The notes under the pieces: model-generated | Databases searched by the model: none | Seen by the model: the letters and a program-made list of their open reading frames with translations, nothing else | Told to the model about the DNA's origin: nothing | Shown: piece after piece, positions 1 to 6,879 of the stretch | How positions within the stretch are numbered: position 1 is the stretch's first letter | How the letters are laid out: each line of letters starts with the position of its first letter | Made by a program: the position numbers and the translations under genes | Assembly: GCA_910584785.1 (NCBI GenBank) | Contig: CAJUDX010000020.1 | Location: 1 to 48,177 of the forward strand | Direction: 5' to 3' | From: an uncultured Lachnospiraceae bacterium | GTDB lineage: Bacteria > Bacillota > Clostridia > Lachnospirales > Lachnospiraceae | DNA length: 48,177 nucleotides

Positions 1-53
1 AAATGCGTTTATCGGTTCATCCCGGTACGAGGGTTCGAATCCCTCCGTCTCCG
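1..53 (+). tRNA. tRNA-Ser, 3' part only (cut by window edge)
   Basis: The window opens inside a class II tRNA. The T arm is clear (GAGGG at 29-33, TTCGAAT loop, CCCTC at 41-45), followed by the acceptor strand CGTCTCC and discriminator G at 53. A long variable arm is visible: TATCGG (10-15) pairs with CCGGTA (22-27). The long variable arm restricts it to Ser or Leu in most bacteria, and discriminator G favours Ser. The anticodon lies off the window. No CCA is encoded, and a T7 run at 54-60 ends the transcript. Confidence 0.85.
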
Positions 54-160
54 TTTTTTTAATCTATTAGGAAAGTCCCACTTTATCGGGCATTCCAAAT
101 TTTCTTTGACTTGAGCTAAGGTTTAGCGCTGTCATTAAACAGAGAAAGTGAGGGTCATGT

Positions 161-394
161 ATGGGTTTTAATCCGTTTCAGCTGATGCAGTTTCAGGAAA
201 TGCTGGAAACCTTCCGCCAAAACCACCCTAAATTTCCCCTCTTTCTTCAAGCTGTAGGCAGTCATGCTATTCAGGAGGGAACGATTATCGAATTGACGGT
301 AAAGACCCCCGATGAAAAAAATTACTGCACGAACTTACGCTTAACCTCGTCTGATGTGGAACTTCTGCAGGGGTTATTAAACCGGAACACTTGA
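161..394 (+). CDS. Small conserved-looking protein of unknown function (77 aa)
   Basis: This is a 77-residue soluble protein with no signal peptide or membrane segment. The start ATG is preceded by a modest AGTGAGG-type ribosome binding site. The N-terminal half is rich in Phe, Gln and Met (MGFNPFQLMQFQEML) and includes NHPKFPLFLQAV. The C-terminal half alternates hydrophobic and charged residues (EGTIIELTVKTP, then SSDVELLQGL) and looks like a small alpha/beta fold. I recall similar short proteins as conserved hypotheticals in clostridia, but cannot name a family. It follows the tRNA terminator and is probably monocistronic. A repeat element begins about 37 bases after its stop. No function is proposed. 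Confidence 0.6.
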   Translation: MGFNPFQLMQFQEMLETFRQNHPKFPLFLQAVGSHAIQEGTIIELTVKTPDEKNYCTNLRLTSSDVELLQGLLNRNT

Positions 395-430
395 AAAATA
401 AAGAAATATAATCCTGGAGCATGTCAAAAC

Positions 431-519
431 CACTCCATCTGACACAAGTAGGTTCCCTAACCCACTGCTTTTATTTTTGAGACTTAGAAGAGAGGAACTT
501 CCTTGACAGGGTAAAAATT
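431..519 (+). repeat. Dispersed structured repeat, copy 1
   Basis: This stretch aligns with 3453-3536: both carry CTGACACAA, then AGACTTAGAAG or CGACTTAGAAG, and end in GTAAAAAT or TTAAAAAT. It folds as AGGTTCC (450-456) pairing with GGAACTT (494-500). Relative to copy 2, one stem pair is C-G there and T-A here, and another is A-T there and G-T here, so pairing is kept while sequence changes. Function unknown; in copy 2 the same fold ends in a T tract. Confidence 0.7.
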
Positions 520-591
520 GTACAATTTCCGATAGAGTGTGAATGCAAATACTTGGGAAAACCAAGGAATTACGTGAGTTTAAGGGCAATA

Positions 592-626
592 CACCAAGCC
601 AGTTCCGGTATTGGTTTTGCTCTTTT
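592..626 (+). terminator. Possible weak terminator
   Basis: ACCAAGCC pairs loosely with GGTATTGGT around a short loop, followed by TTTTGCTCTTTTTT. It could end transcription from the 161-394 gene. The stem is imperfect, so this is a weak call. Confidence 0.3.
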
Positions 627-671
627 TTGGCATATTGGTGAACATTCAGCGAGGTTCAAGCACGCTCTGGT

Positions 672-712
672 GAAAAAAACAGCAGCCGCGCAGCAAAATC
701 TGTGCGGCTGTT
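672..712 (-). terminator. Intrinsic terminator of the purF-like gene
   Basis: AGCAGCCGCGCAG (681-693) pairs with CTGTGCGGCTGTT (700-712) through 13 positions with G-T wobbles. Read on the minus strand, the stem is followed by a T7 run (complement of A's at 673-679). It sits 37 bases past the minus-strand stop at 749. Confidence 0.85.
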
Positions 713-748
713 GCCATAACTCTACTTTGATGCCAGTGTGCTGAATCG

Positions 749-2197
749 TTATTCCCGCCCGTCCCAACAATACGTACAAAGCTTCTCTGCTCCAATCCCA
801 ATCGACTCAATTAAATCATCCAGCCGGTGAAATTTTAGCGACGTAAAGTTTAGCCTCTTTCGAATACCTTCTACCATGGCAGAATATTTCTCATTATCTG
901 GATCAATATATTCTTCCAGCATTTCTTCTGTTGTCTCATGTCCTTCCAGCTCCTGGATAACCTGCCGTGTAATTAAATCCAAATCCGATTTTGACCGGGA
1001 AAAATTTAAGTATTTACATCCAAAAAGCAGCGGCGGACAGGCCGGACGGATATGAACCTCTTTAGCACCGCTCTGGTATAAAAATTCGGTGGTCTCTCTT
1101 AGCTGTGTTCCGCGTACAATAGAATCATCAATTAAAAGCAGGCGCTTTCCATGAATTAATGCATCCACAGGGATTAATTTCATCTTGGCAATTAAGTTTC
1201 TCTGATTCTGATTCTGCGGCATAAACGATCTGGGCCATGTCGGCGTGTACTTAATAAACGGCCTTGCAAAAGGAATCCCGGATTCATTGGCATAACCAAT
1301 CGCATGGGCAATCCCGGAATCCGGTACCCCGGCGACGATATCCGGCAAAACTTCTTTTTCTGCACTGCAGTTTTTGGTGCATCCCCGGCACCCTGTATCC
1401 CGCTGGGCCAGAATACGCCCGCACCGGTAACGCATTTCCTCCACGTTTACCCCCTCGTAGCTGGAGGTAGGATAACCGTAATAGGCCCAGAGAAAGGAAC
1501 AGATTTTCATTTCATTCCTGGGTTTACTCAGCGATTGAATCCCATCTGATGTCACTAAAACGATTTCTCCCGGACCAAGCTCAGAGTAATCGCGATAACC
1601 AAGATTAATATAAGCAAAACTCTCAAACGAAATACAGAAGGCATCCTCTTTCTGTCCGATAACAATAGGTGTACGTCCATAGCAGTCACGGGAGGCATAG
1701 ATACCTTCTGGGGTCAGTAAGAGAATGCTCATAGAACCTTTAATACTTTCCTGGGCATAAAGCAGTCCTTCCACCAGGCTTTGTTTCTGATTGATAATGG
1801 AAGCTGTCAGTTCTGTGGCATTAATCCGACCGCCGCTCATCTCCATAAAGTGAATATGACCGTTTTCATAGGCCCGGCGGATAAGCTCCTCTTCATTATT
1901 GATTTTTCCTACTGTGACAATGGCATAGCTGCCCAGGTGGGATTGGATAAGCAAAGGCTGGGGTTCATTATCCGAAATGGAGCCGATGCCGGAAGTTCCG
2001 TTTAATTCCTCAACATCCCGCTCAAATTTTGTACGGAAGGGAGAGTTTTCGATATTATGAATACTGCGCTGGAAGCCCTGCCTGCCGTAGACTGCCATAC
2101 CGCCTCTGCGGGTTCCCAGGTGTGAATGATAATCTGTGCCAAAAAATAAATCCATTATACAATTTTCTTTTGCGGTTACGCCAAAAAATCCACCCAT
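749..2197 (-). CDS. PurF-like amidophosphoribosyltransferase with a degenerate glutaminase domain
   Basis: The protein is 482 residues from the ATG at 2197, chosen because GGAGG lies 10 bases upstream; an in-frame ATG at 2224 lacks such a site. PurF normally makes 5-phosphoribosylamine from PRPP and glutamine. The phosphoribosyltransferase half is intact, with the PRPP loop LLLIDDSIVRGTQ. The N-terminal half is not: PurF should begin Met-Cys-Gly so that cysteine becomes the nucleophile, but this reads MGGFFGV. The usual HVRY, HNGN and TxSDSE motifs are also absent. The four cysteines expected to hold the Fe-S cluster of Bacillus-type PurF appear present (ICSFLW, FGCKY, and CTYC near the end), plus an extra CRGCTKNC. 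It could be an ammonia-dependent enzyme or a regulatory paralogue. No purine gene is adjacent. Confidence 0.85.
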   Translation of the reverse strand: MGGFFGVTAKENCIMDLFFGTDYHSHLGTRRGGMAVYGRQGFQRSIHNIENSPFRTKFERDVEELNGTSGIGSISDNEPQPLLIQSHLGSYAIVTVGKINNEEELIRRAYENGHIHFMEMSGGRINATELTASIINQKQSLVEGLLYAQESIKGSMSILLLTPEGIYASRDCYGRTPIVIGQKEDAFCISFESFAYINLGYRDYSELGPGEIVLVTSDGIQSLSKPRNEMKICSFLWAYYGYPTSSYEGVNVEEMRYRCGRILAQRDTGCRGCTKNCSAEKEVLPDIVAGVPDSGIAHAIGYANESGIPFARPFIKYTPTWPRSFMPQNQNQRNLIAKMKLIPVDALIHGKRLLLIDDSIVRGTQLRETTEFLYQSGAKEVHIRPACPPLLFGCKYLNFSRSKSDLDLITRQVIQELEGHETTEEMLEEYIDPDNEKYSAMVEGIRKRLNFTSLKFHRLDDLIESIGIGAEKLCTYCWDGRE

Positions 2198-2263
2198 AGA
2201 TGATTTTCCTCCAAAATGGTTCATAAATAAATGTCATTATTGCAGCGACAATCTGTCCCCTAA

Positions 2264-2293
2264 ATTGTAGCATAATTGTTTGCAGTAATACAA
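2264..2293 (-). promoter_or_regulatory. Promoter of the purF-like gene
   Basis: On the minus strand, TTGTAT (2288-2293) and TACAAT (2264-2269) are separated by 18 bases, with an extended TGC before the -10. The leader to the start at 2197 is about 60 bases. Confidence 0.6.
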
Positions 2294-2428
2294 TCCGCAA
2301 GATATATTAAATATTCTTATAAATAAAAGGGAGAATTTCGAACAATCATTCAGGGGAATACGCTGCACTCAATGTATATGAACAGTAACTTACCAATAAA
2401 AAAGGTTAAGAGAAAGAGACGACAAAAA

Positions 2429-2457
2429 TTGACAAGAGGAAAAATTCGAGATAGACT
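2429..2457 (+). promoter_or_regulatory. Promoter of the membrane-anchored amidase
   Basis: TTGACA (2429-2434) and TAGACT (2452-2457) are separated by 17 bases. This is the only clear signal in the 2198-2539 gap apart from the divergent purF-like promoter; the rest is AT-rich and purine-rich with nothing recognised. Confidence 0.7.
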
Positions 2458-2539
2458 GATAGGAAAGAAAAAAATAAGAGAGTTTGTCATTTGCAGGATA
2501 AACGGTTAAGATAGGAATTGCACAGAAGGAGGAAATTGG

Positions 2540-3334
2540 ATGGCTGGAAAGAGCAGAAGGCGAAGCAGAAGCCGAAGAAAGCCAGGAAGAGAGATGCCCT
2601 TAAACCGGGGAGCGATGCTGGAAAGGGAAGGCGTGCAAAAAAAAGAAATGATGTCAAAAAAAGAAATGATGCAAAAGAAGGAGCAAAAGAAAAAGGGCGG
2701 GTGCCTGTCCTTTTTTGTGGGGATTTGTCTGATTCTTCTTGCTTTTAGCTGCGGGATGTTTTTTGGATGGTATCGTTGGGGGAGGGATATCGGATCAAAG
2801 GTGGATTTGGCAAAAATTGAAGTGCCTGACTGGATAACGCAGGATTTTATCCGGGAAAATATCTATTCCCGTCCTGCCACTTCCCGCTATACCGTGCGGG
2901 ATATTGTCGTTCATTATGTGGCTAACCCCGGAAAAACTGCGGCACAGAACAGGAGTTATTTTGATGGTCTTGCCGATCAGAAGCCAGGGGATAATACCGA
3001 GAGTGCAAGTTCACACTTTATTATTGGGCTGGATGGGGAGATTATTCAGTGTATTCCCTTAAAAGAGTTTGCCTATACTTCCAATTACCGGAACATTGAC
3101 ACCATATCCATCGAATGCTGCCATCCTGATGAGAGCGGGGAGTTTACAGAAGCCACCTATACTTCTCTGGTTAAGCTTACCGCCTGGCTTTGCGATGAAC
3201 TTAAGATTAGCCGCAGCCAGGTTATCCGCCACTATGATGTCAGCGGCAAAAGCTGTCCGAAATACTTTGTGGATCACGAGGAGGCCTGGGAGACGTTTAA
3301 GAAGGATGTGGAGGAGTTTGATGGGAGATATTAA
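2540..3334 (+). CDS. Membrane-anchored N-acetylmuramoyl-L-alanine amidase (Amidase_2 fold)
   Basis: The protein is 264 residues. The ATG is 6 bases after AGGAGG. Residues 1-53 are a strongly basic, Met/Lys-rich cytoplasmic tail. Residues 55-77 form one membrane segment, placing the rest outside. The catalytic domain (about 110-255) carries the zinc ligands of the T7 lysozyme/PGRP amidase family: His125 in IVVHYV, and His231 and Cys239 in IRHYDVSGKSCP; SSHF at 157-160 is also typical. Such enzymes cleave the bond between muramic acid and the L-Ala stem peptide. An anchored form suggests wall remodelling by the host cell and not a phage lysin. It is probably monocistronic, ending at the hairpin within repeat copy 2. 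Confidence 0.88.
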   Translation: MAGKSRRRSRSRRKPGREMPLNRGAMLEREGVQKKEMMSKKEMMQKKEQKKKGGCLSFFVGICLILLAFSCGMFFGWYRWGRDIGSKVDLAKIEVPDWITQDFIRENIYSRPATSRYTVRDIVVHYVANPGKTAAQNRSYFDGLADQKPGDNTESASSHFIIGLDGEIIQCIPLKEFAYTSNYRNIDTISIECCHPDESGEFTEATYTSLVKLTAWLCDELKISRSQVIRHYDVSGKSCPKYFVDHEEAWETFKKDVEEFDGRY

Positions 3335-3452
3335 CAAGAGTTTGACGAAAGGCAGTCAAAGGAAATTCGAAGTGCCCAAAGGGCACGATGTCCGCTCCGC
3401 TGCTTCCTCATCTCCCTATGCTGCTGTCGCAGCTTGTCCGATGGGGTCCCAA

Positions 3453-3536
3453 CCCCACCTGACACAAATAAGTCCCCACCCACCGCTTTCATCTTTACGA
3501 CTTAGAAGCGGGGGACTTTTTTGATAGGTTAAAAAT
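3453..3536 (+). repeat. Dispersed structured repeat, copy 2 (acts like a terminator)
   Basis: Homologous to 431-519. AAGTCCCC (3470-3477) pairs with GGGGACTT (3511-3518), and inside it CGCTT (3484-3488) pairs with AAGCG (3506-3510). T's run to 3522, so the fold is a good intrinsic terminator for the amidase gene. Two small hairpins lie upstream: GTGCCC/GGGCAC at 3372-3386 and GCTGC/GCAGC at 3420-3433. Confidence 0.7.
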
Positions 3537-3540
3537 CCTG

Positions 3541-3570
3541 TTGAAACTTTATCCTACTTTATGCTATACT
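3541..3570 (+). promoter_or_regulatory. Promoter of the Na/phosphate cotransporter gene
   Basis: TTGAAA (3541-3546) and TATACT (3565-3570) are separated by 18 bases, with TGC directly before the -10 (extended -10). It begins immediately after repeat copy 2. Confidence 0.7.
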
Positions 3571-3580
3571 GTAACCAGTC

Positions 3581-3625
3581 GGCTTTTTCCAGATAACAGA
3601 GTGAGACCCGATATTTGGAAAAGCC
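3581..3625 (+). promoter_or_regulatory. Leader hairpin of the cotransporter mRNA
   Basis: GGCTTTTTCCA (3581-3591) pairs with TGGAAAAGCC (3616-3625) with one bulged T, around a 24-base loop. It lies near the 5' end of the predicted transcript. There is no T tract, so it is more likely a 5' stabiliser or regulatory fold than a terminator. Confidence 0.5.
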
Positions 3626-3697
3626 ATTTTGTCTGTCAATTGAACGATAGATAAAAAATCAAATCAACATAAGAAAAGAATAAGTAAGGGGACGATT

Positions 3698-5380
3698 ATG
3701 AAAATCGAAGATATTTCAAATCTATTTCAGTTCCTGGGCGGATTGGGCATGTTCCTGTATGGAATGAACATTATGGGCGACGGTATGCAAAAGACTGCCG
3801 GAAGCAAGATGAACCAGTTCCTGGGCATGGTCACAAACAAGCGTATTCTTGGAGTGGTGCTGGGAGCGCTGATTACAGCGATACTGCACAGCAGTGCTGC
3901 GACGACGGTTATGGTAGTAGGCTTTGTCAATGCGGGTATTTTAAATCTGACGCAGGCAGTCGGCGTAATTATGGGAGCCAATATCGGTACGACGATCACC
4001 GCATGGATGGTATCGTTAAACTCCTTGGGCGATGCGTTTGCTATCTTTCAGCCGTCTTTTTTTGCGCCCCTTTTTGCCGGAATCGGTGCTTTCTGCATGG
4101 CATTTTCCAAAAAACAAAAGGCCAATATGATTGGCGAGATCTTTGTGGGCATGGGTCTTTTATTTATCGGCCTGACCTTTATGTCCGGGGCAGTGGAGCC
4201 TTACACGGATGCTCCGATTTTTGCGGATATCTTCCGGGTGCTTGGAGGAAATCCGATTCTCGGTATTATTGCCGGTGCGGTTATCACTGCGCTTTTGCAG
4301 AGTTCCACAGCCTCCGTAGGTATTTTACAGACGTTGGCGATGAATGGTGTGGTTTCCATGAGCGCGGCAATTTATATTACCTTGGGGCAGAATATCGGAA
4401 CCTGTGTGACAGCAGTGCTTTCCAGTGCCGGGGCTAACCGGACGGCAAAGAGAGCAGCGGCTATTCACCTGATGTTTAATACCATTGGTGCTATTTTCTT
4501 CGCCACGGGCATGTATATCTTATCCTTCATCCTGCCCTCCTTTGCTTTTGGCTCGATTAACGCCGTGCAGATTTCCATGTTCCACACCATTTTTAACCTG
4601 ACCAATACGGTTCTTCTCTATCCGTTTGCCAACCAATTAGTGAACCTTTCGGCCCTGTTTGTGAAGGAAAAGGAAGGGGAGGTTGCCGAAATTACGCCGG
4701 AGGGCGATCAGGAAGAGGCGACAACATACCGGCATCTTGATAAGCGTATCTTTGAATCTCCTGCTTTTGCTATCGAAACGGCGGAGATGGAAGTTATCCA
4801 CATGGGACAGATTACGTTAAAGAATGTACAGCGGGCGATTGATGCTCTGACAAAGCCGGGTGAGGTTTCCACCGAGGAGATTTATAAAGTGGAAGAAACC
4901 ATTGACCGTATGGAGAACATGCTGACCGAATATTTGATTAAGGTGAATAACCTCTCATTAAATGAAGAACAGAAGATGGTGGTCAATAATCTCTTTTACA
5001 GCATCAGTGATATCGAGCGCGTGGGCGATCACGCGGAAAACCTGGCAGAATCTGCCGATTATTTACATAATCACAATATCAGTTTTTCCGAAGTGGGTGT
5101 GGATGATGTGCTGTCGATGGGAAATACAGTAATTAAAGCCTTTTCTCACGCTATTGAGGCAAGGCGCACGGGAAATATGGACGAGGTGAGGAAGGTCAGC
5201 TCTTATGAGGATACGGTAGATGTAATGGAAGAAGAACTGCGGGAGGAACATATCAACCGCCTTTCCTCCGGGGAGTGCGCCCCTTCTTCCGGGGTGATTT
5301 TTCTGGATATTATCAGCAACTTAGAGCGTATCTCTGACCATGCGTATAATTTAGCCGGATATGTAAAAAATGAACTATAG
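3698..5380 (+). CDS. Na/Pi cotransporter family protein with C-terminal PhoU-like domain
   Basis: The protein is 560 residues, with AGGGGA 6 bases before the ATG. It is a NptA/PNaS-type sodium-phosphate symporter of the cytoplasmic membrane. The two inverted halves of the transporter each carry the conserved Ser-Ser signature: LHSSAATT with GANIGTT in the first, and LLQSSTASV with LGQNIGT in the second. About ten hydrophobic segments fill residues 10-320. Residues from about 350 to the end are helical and acidic, with DIERVGDHAENLAE and NLERISDHAYNLA, the paired ERxxDHA motifs of PhoU. Fusion to PhoU is common in clostridial members and probably couples uptake to phosphate status. No Pho operon genes are adjacent. 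Confidence 0.92.
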   Translation: MKIEDISNLFQFLGGLGMFLYGMNIMGDGMQKTAGSKMNQFLGMVTNKRILGVVLGALITAILHSSAATTVMVVGFVNAGILNLTQAVGVIMGANIGTTITAWMVSLNSLGDAFAIFQPSFFAPLFAGIGAFCMAFSKKQKANMIGEIFVGMGLLFIGLTFMSGAVEPYTDAPIFADIFRVLGGNPILGIIAGAVITALLQSSTASVGILQTLAMNGVVSMSAAIYITLGQNIGTCVTAVLSSAGANRTAKRAAAIHLMFNTIGAIFFATGMYILSFILPSFAFGSINAVQISMFHTIFNLTNTVLLYPFANQLVNLSALFVKEKEGEVAEITPEGDQEEATTYRHLDKRIFESPAFAIETAEMEVIHMGQITLKNVQRAIDALTKPGEVSTEEIYKVEETIDRMENMLTEYLIKVNNLSLNEEQKMVVNNLFYSISDIERVGDHAENLAESADYLHNHNISFSEVGVDDVLSMGNTVIKAFSHAIEARRTGNMDEVRKVSSYEDTVDVMEEELREEHINRLSSGECAPSSGVIFLDIISNLERISDHAYNLAGYVKNEL

Positions 5381-5393
5381 CCCCGAATGTGTT

Positions 5394-5426
5394 TTTCTCC
5401 GGTACGGCGCTGCTTTACCGGAGAAA
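5394..5426. terminator. Perfect 11-bp intergenic hairpin after the cotransporter
   Basis: TTTCTCCGGTA (5394-5404) pairs exactly with TACCGGAGAAA (5416-5426). No T tract follows on either strand, so termination would be inefficient; mRNA 3'-end protection is an alternative. Confidence 0.45.
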
Positions 5427-5448
5427 GGGCAAACTTCATAACGTATTT

Positions 5449-5520
5449 GGCAATGAATTTTTACGGCAATTATGCAAAATGGCAAATTTTTAACGTTGTT
5501 CGAAAAAGGACTTGCCATTT
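5449..5520. promoter_or_regulatory. Candidate operator array upstream of gap
   Basis: GGCAA occurs at 5449, 5465 and 5481, exactly 16 bases apart. The third lies within AAATGGCAA (5477-5485), which has a perfect inverted partner TTGCCATTT (5512-5520) overlapping the -35 box. The arrangement suggests a repressor or activator site; no known regulator gene such as cggR is adjacent. Confidence 0.5.
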
Positions 5521-5540
5521 GGTGGAAAAAAAGGTACAAT
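5512..5540 (+). promoter_or_regulatory. gap promoter
   Basis: TTGCCA (5512-5517) and TACAAT (5535-5540) are separated by 17 bases. The -35 lies within the inverted repeat described for 5449-5520. Confidence 0.75.
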
Positions 5541-5599
5541 AAGTAAAGGTTGATGATTATTTACAAAACTTTTAAGTAAGAAACAGGAGGAATTAAATC

Positions 5600-6631
5600 A
5601 TGGCAGTAAAAGTAGCAATTAATGGTTTTGGACGTATTGGACGTTTAGCATTCCGTCAGATGTTTGGCGCAGAGGGTTATGATGTTGTGGCAATCAACGA
5701 TTTAACTGATCCGAAGATGCTTGCTAACCTGTTAAAGTATGATACTGCACAGGGCGGATACTGCGGATGCATCGGCGAAGGAAAGCACACCGTTGAGGCT
5801 GGCGAAGATTCCATTACCGTTGACGGAAAGAAAATCACGATTTACAAAGAAGCAAAGGCTGCTGATCTTCCATGGGGAGAACTGGGCGTAGACGTTGTAT
5901 TAGAGTGTACAGGTTTCTACTGCTCCAAGGACAAAGCACAGGCTCATATTGATGCAGGTGCAAAGAAGGTTGTTATCTCCGCACCAGCTGGCAAGGACTT
6001 AAAGACCATCGTATTCTCCGTAAATGAGAACACTTTAACTGCTGAAGATACCATTATTTCTGCAGCTTCCTGTACCACCAACTGCTTAGCTCCTATGGCT
6101 AAGGCATTAAATGACTATGCACCGATCCAGTCCGGTATCATGAGCACCATCCATGCTTACACTGGCGATCAGATGATCCTGGACGGCCCGCACAGAAAAG
6201 GCGATTTAAGAAGAGCAAGAGCAGGCGCTGCTAACATCGTTCCGAACAGCACTGGCGCTGCTAAGGCTATCGGCCTGGTTATCCCTGAGTTAAACGGCAA
6301 GTTAATCGGTTCTGCTCAGCGTGTTCCGGTACCAACCGGTTCCACTACCATCTTAACCGCCGTTGTTAAGGGCACAGACGTTACCGCAGAAGGCATTAAT
6401 GCAGCGATGAAGGCTGCTGCATGTGAGTCCTTTGGCTACAATGAAGATCCGATCGTATCTTCTGACGTTATCGGCATGAAGTACGGTTCCTTATTCGATG
6501 CTACCCAGACCATGGTTTCCAAGGTTGCTGATGACTTATATGAAGTTCAGGTAGTTTCCTGGTATGATAATGAAAATTCTTACACCAGTCAGATGGTAAG
6601 AACGATTAAGTACTTTGCTGAGTTAGCATAA
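5600..6631 (+). CDS. gap: Glyceraldehyde-3-phosphate dehydrogenase, type I
   Basis: The protein is 343 residues, with AGGAGG 9 bases before the ATG. It catalyses the NAD-linked oxidative phosphorylation of glyceraldehyde 3-phosphate in the cytoplasm. The N-terminal Rossmann motif INGFGRIGRLAFR, the active site SAASCTTNCLAP with the catalytic cysteine, and the C-terminal SWYDNENSYTSQMVRT are all present. The length is usual for the family. It is first in the gap-pgk-tpiA-gpmI cluster, but a strong terminator follows its stop, so it can be expressed separately and probably at a high level. Synonymous codons look biased (many TTA Leu and GCT/GCA Ala), as expected for an abundant protein. Confidence 0.97.
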   Translation: MAVKVAINGFGRIGRLAFRQMFGAEGYDVVAINDLTDPKMLANLLKYDTAQGGYCGCIGEGKHTVEAGEDSITVDGKKITIYKEAKAADLPWGELGVDVVLECTGFYCSKDKAQAHIDAGAKKVVISAPAGKDLKTIVFSVNENTLTAEDTIISAASCTTNCLAPMAKALNDYAPIQSGIMSTIHAYTGDQMILDGPHRKGDLRRARAGAANIVPNSTGAAKAIGLVIPELNGKLIGSAQRVPVPTGSTTILTAVVKGTDVTAEGINAAMKAAACESFGYNEDPIVSSDVIGMKYGSLFDATQTMVSKVADDLYEVQVVSWYDNENSYTSQMVRTIKYFAELA

Positions 6632-6651
6632 ATAATCGTATAGCAGACCTT

Positions 6652-6684
6652 GAGGGTCCGGTCTTAGGACCGGACCTCTTTTCG
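6652..6684 (+). terminator. gap terminator
   Basis: GGTCCGGTC (6655-6663) pairs with GACCGGACC (6668-6676) around TTAG, followed by TCTTTTCG. The T tract is moderate, allowing partial read-through to pgk. Confidence 0.75.
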
Positions 6685-6807
6685 ATTTATAGGAAATTAC
6701 GTTCTATAAATCAAAAAACCTCCGGGGGATGCACACTCTGCGCTAAGGAATATGGTTGCTAAAGCAACCGCGCTCCGGCGCGAGAGCCCGGTAAGCCGGG
6801 CTTTTTA
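6684..6807 (+). promoter_or_regulatory. Four-hairpin spacer between gap and pgk
   Basis: Four stems occur in succession: GATTTATAG/CTATAAATC (6684-6712, perfect 9 bp), GGTTGC/GCAACC (6754-6769), CGCGC/GCGCG (6769-6782) and AGCCCGG/CCGGGCT (6785-6802). The last is followed by TTTTTATT, a good intrinsic terminator 73 bases before the pgk start. A terminator this close to the next gene suggests an attenuated leader or the end of a small RNA. I see no clear promoter for pgk in the spacer. Confidence 0.6.
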
Positions 6808-6879
6808 TTCCGCAGAGGCAAAGTATTAATATTAGACAGATAAGAAATGTCCGATTTACGAGTTGAAAGGGGTAACACT

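Noticed and set aside
3069..3524. A 151-residue frame overlapping the end of the amidase and the repeat
   Set aside because: It lies out of frame inside the amidase and continues through hairpins and the terminator-like repeat; no start signal.
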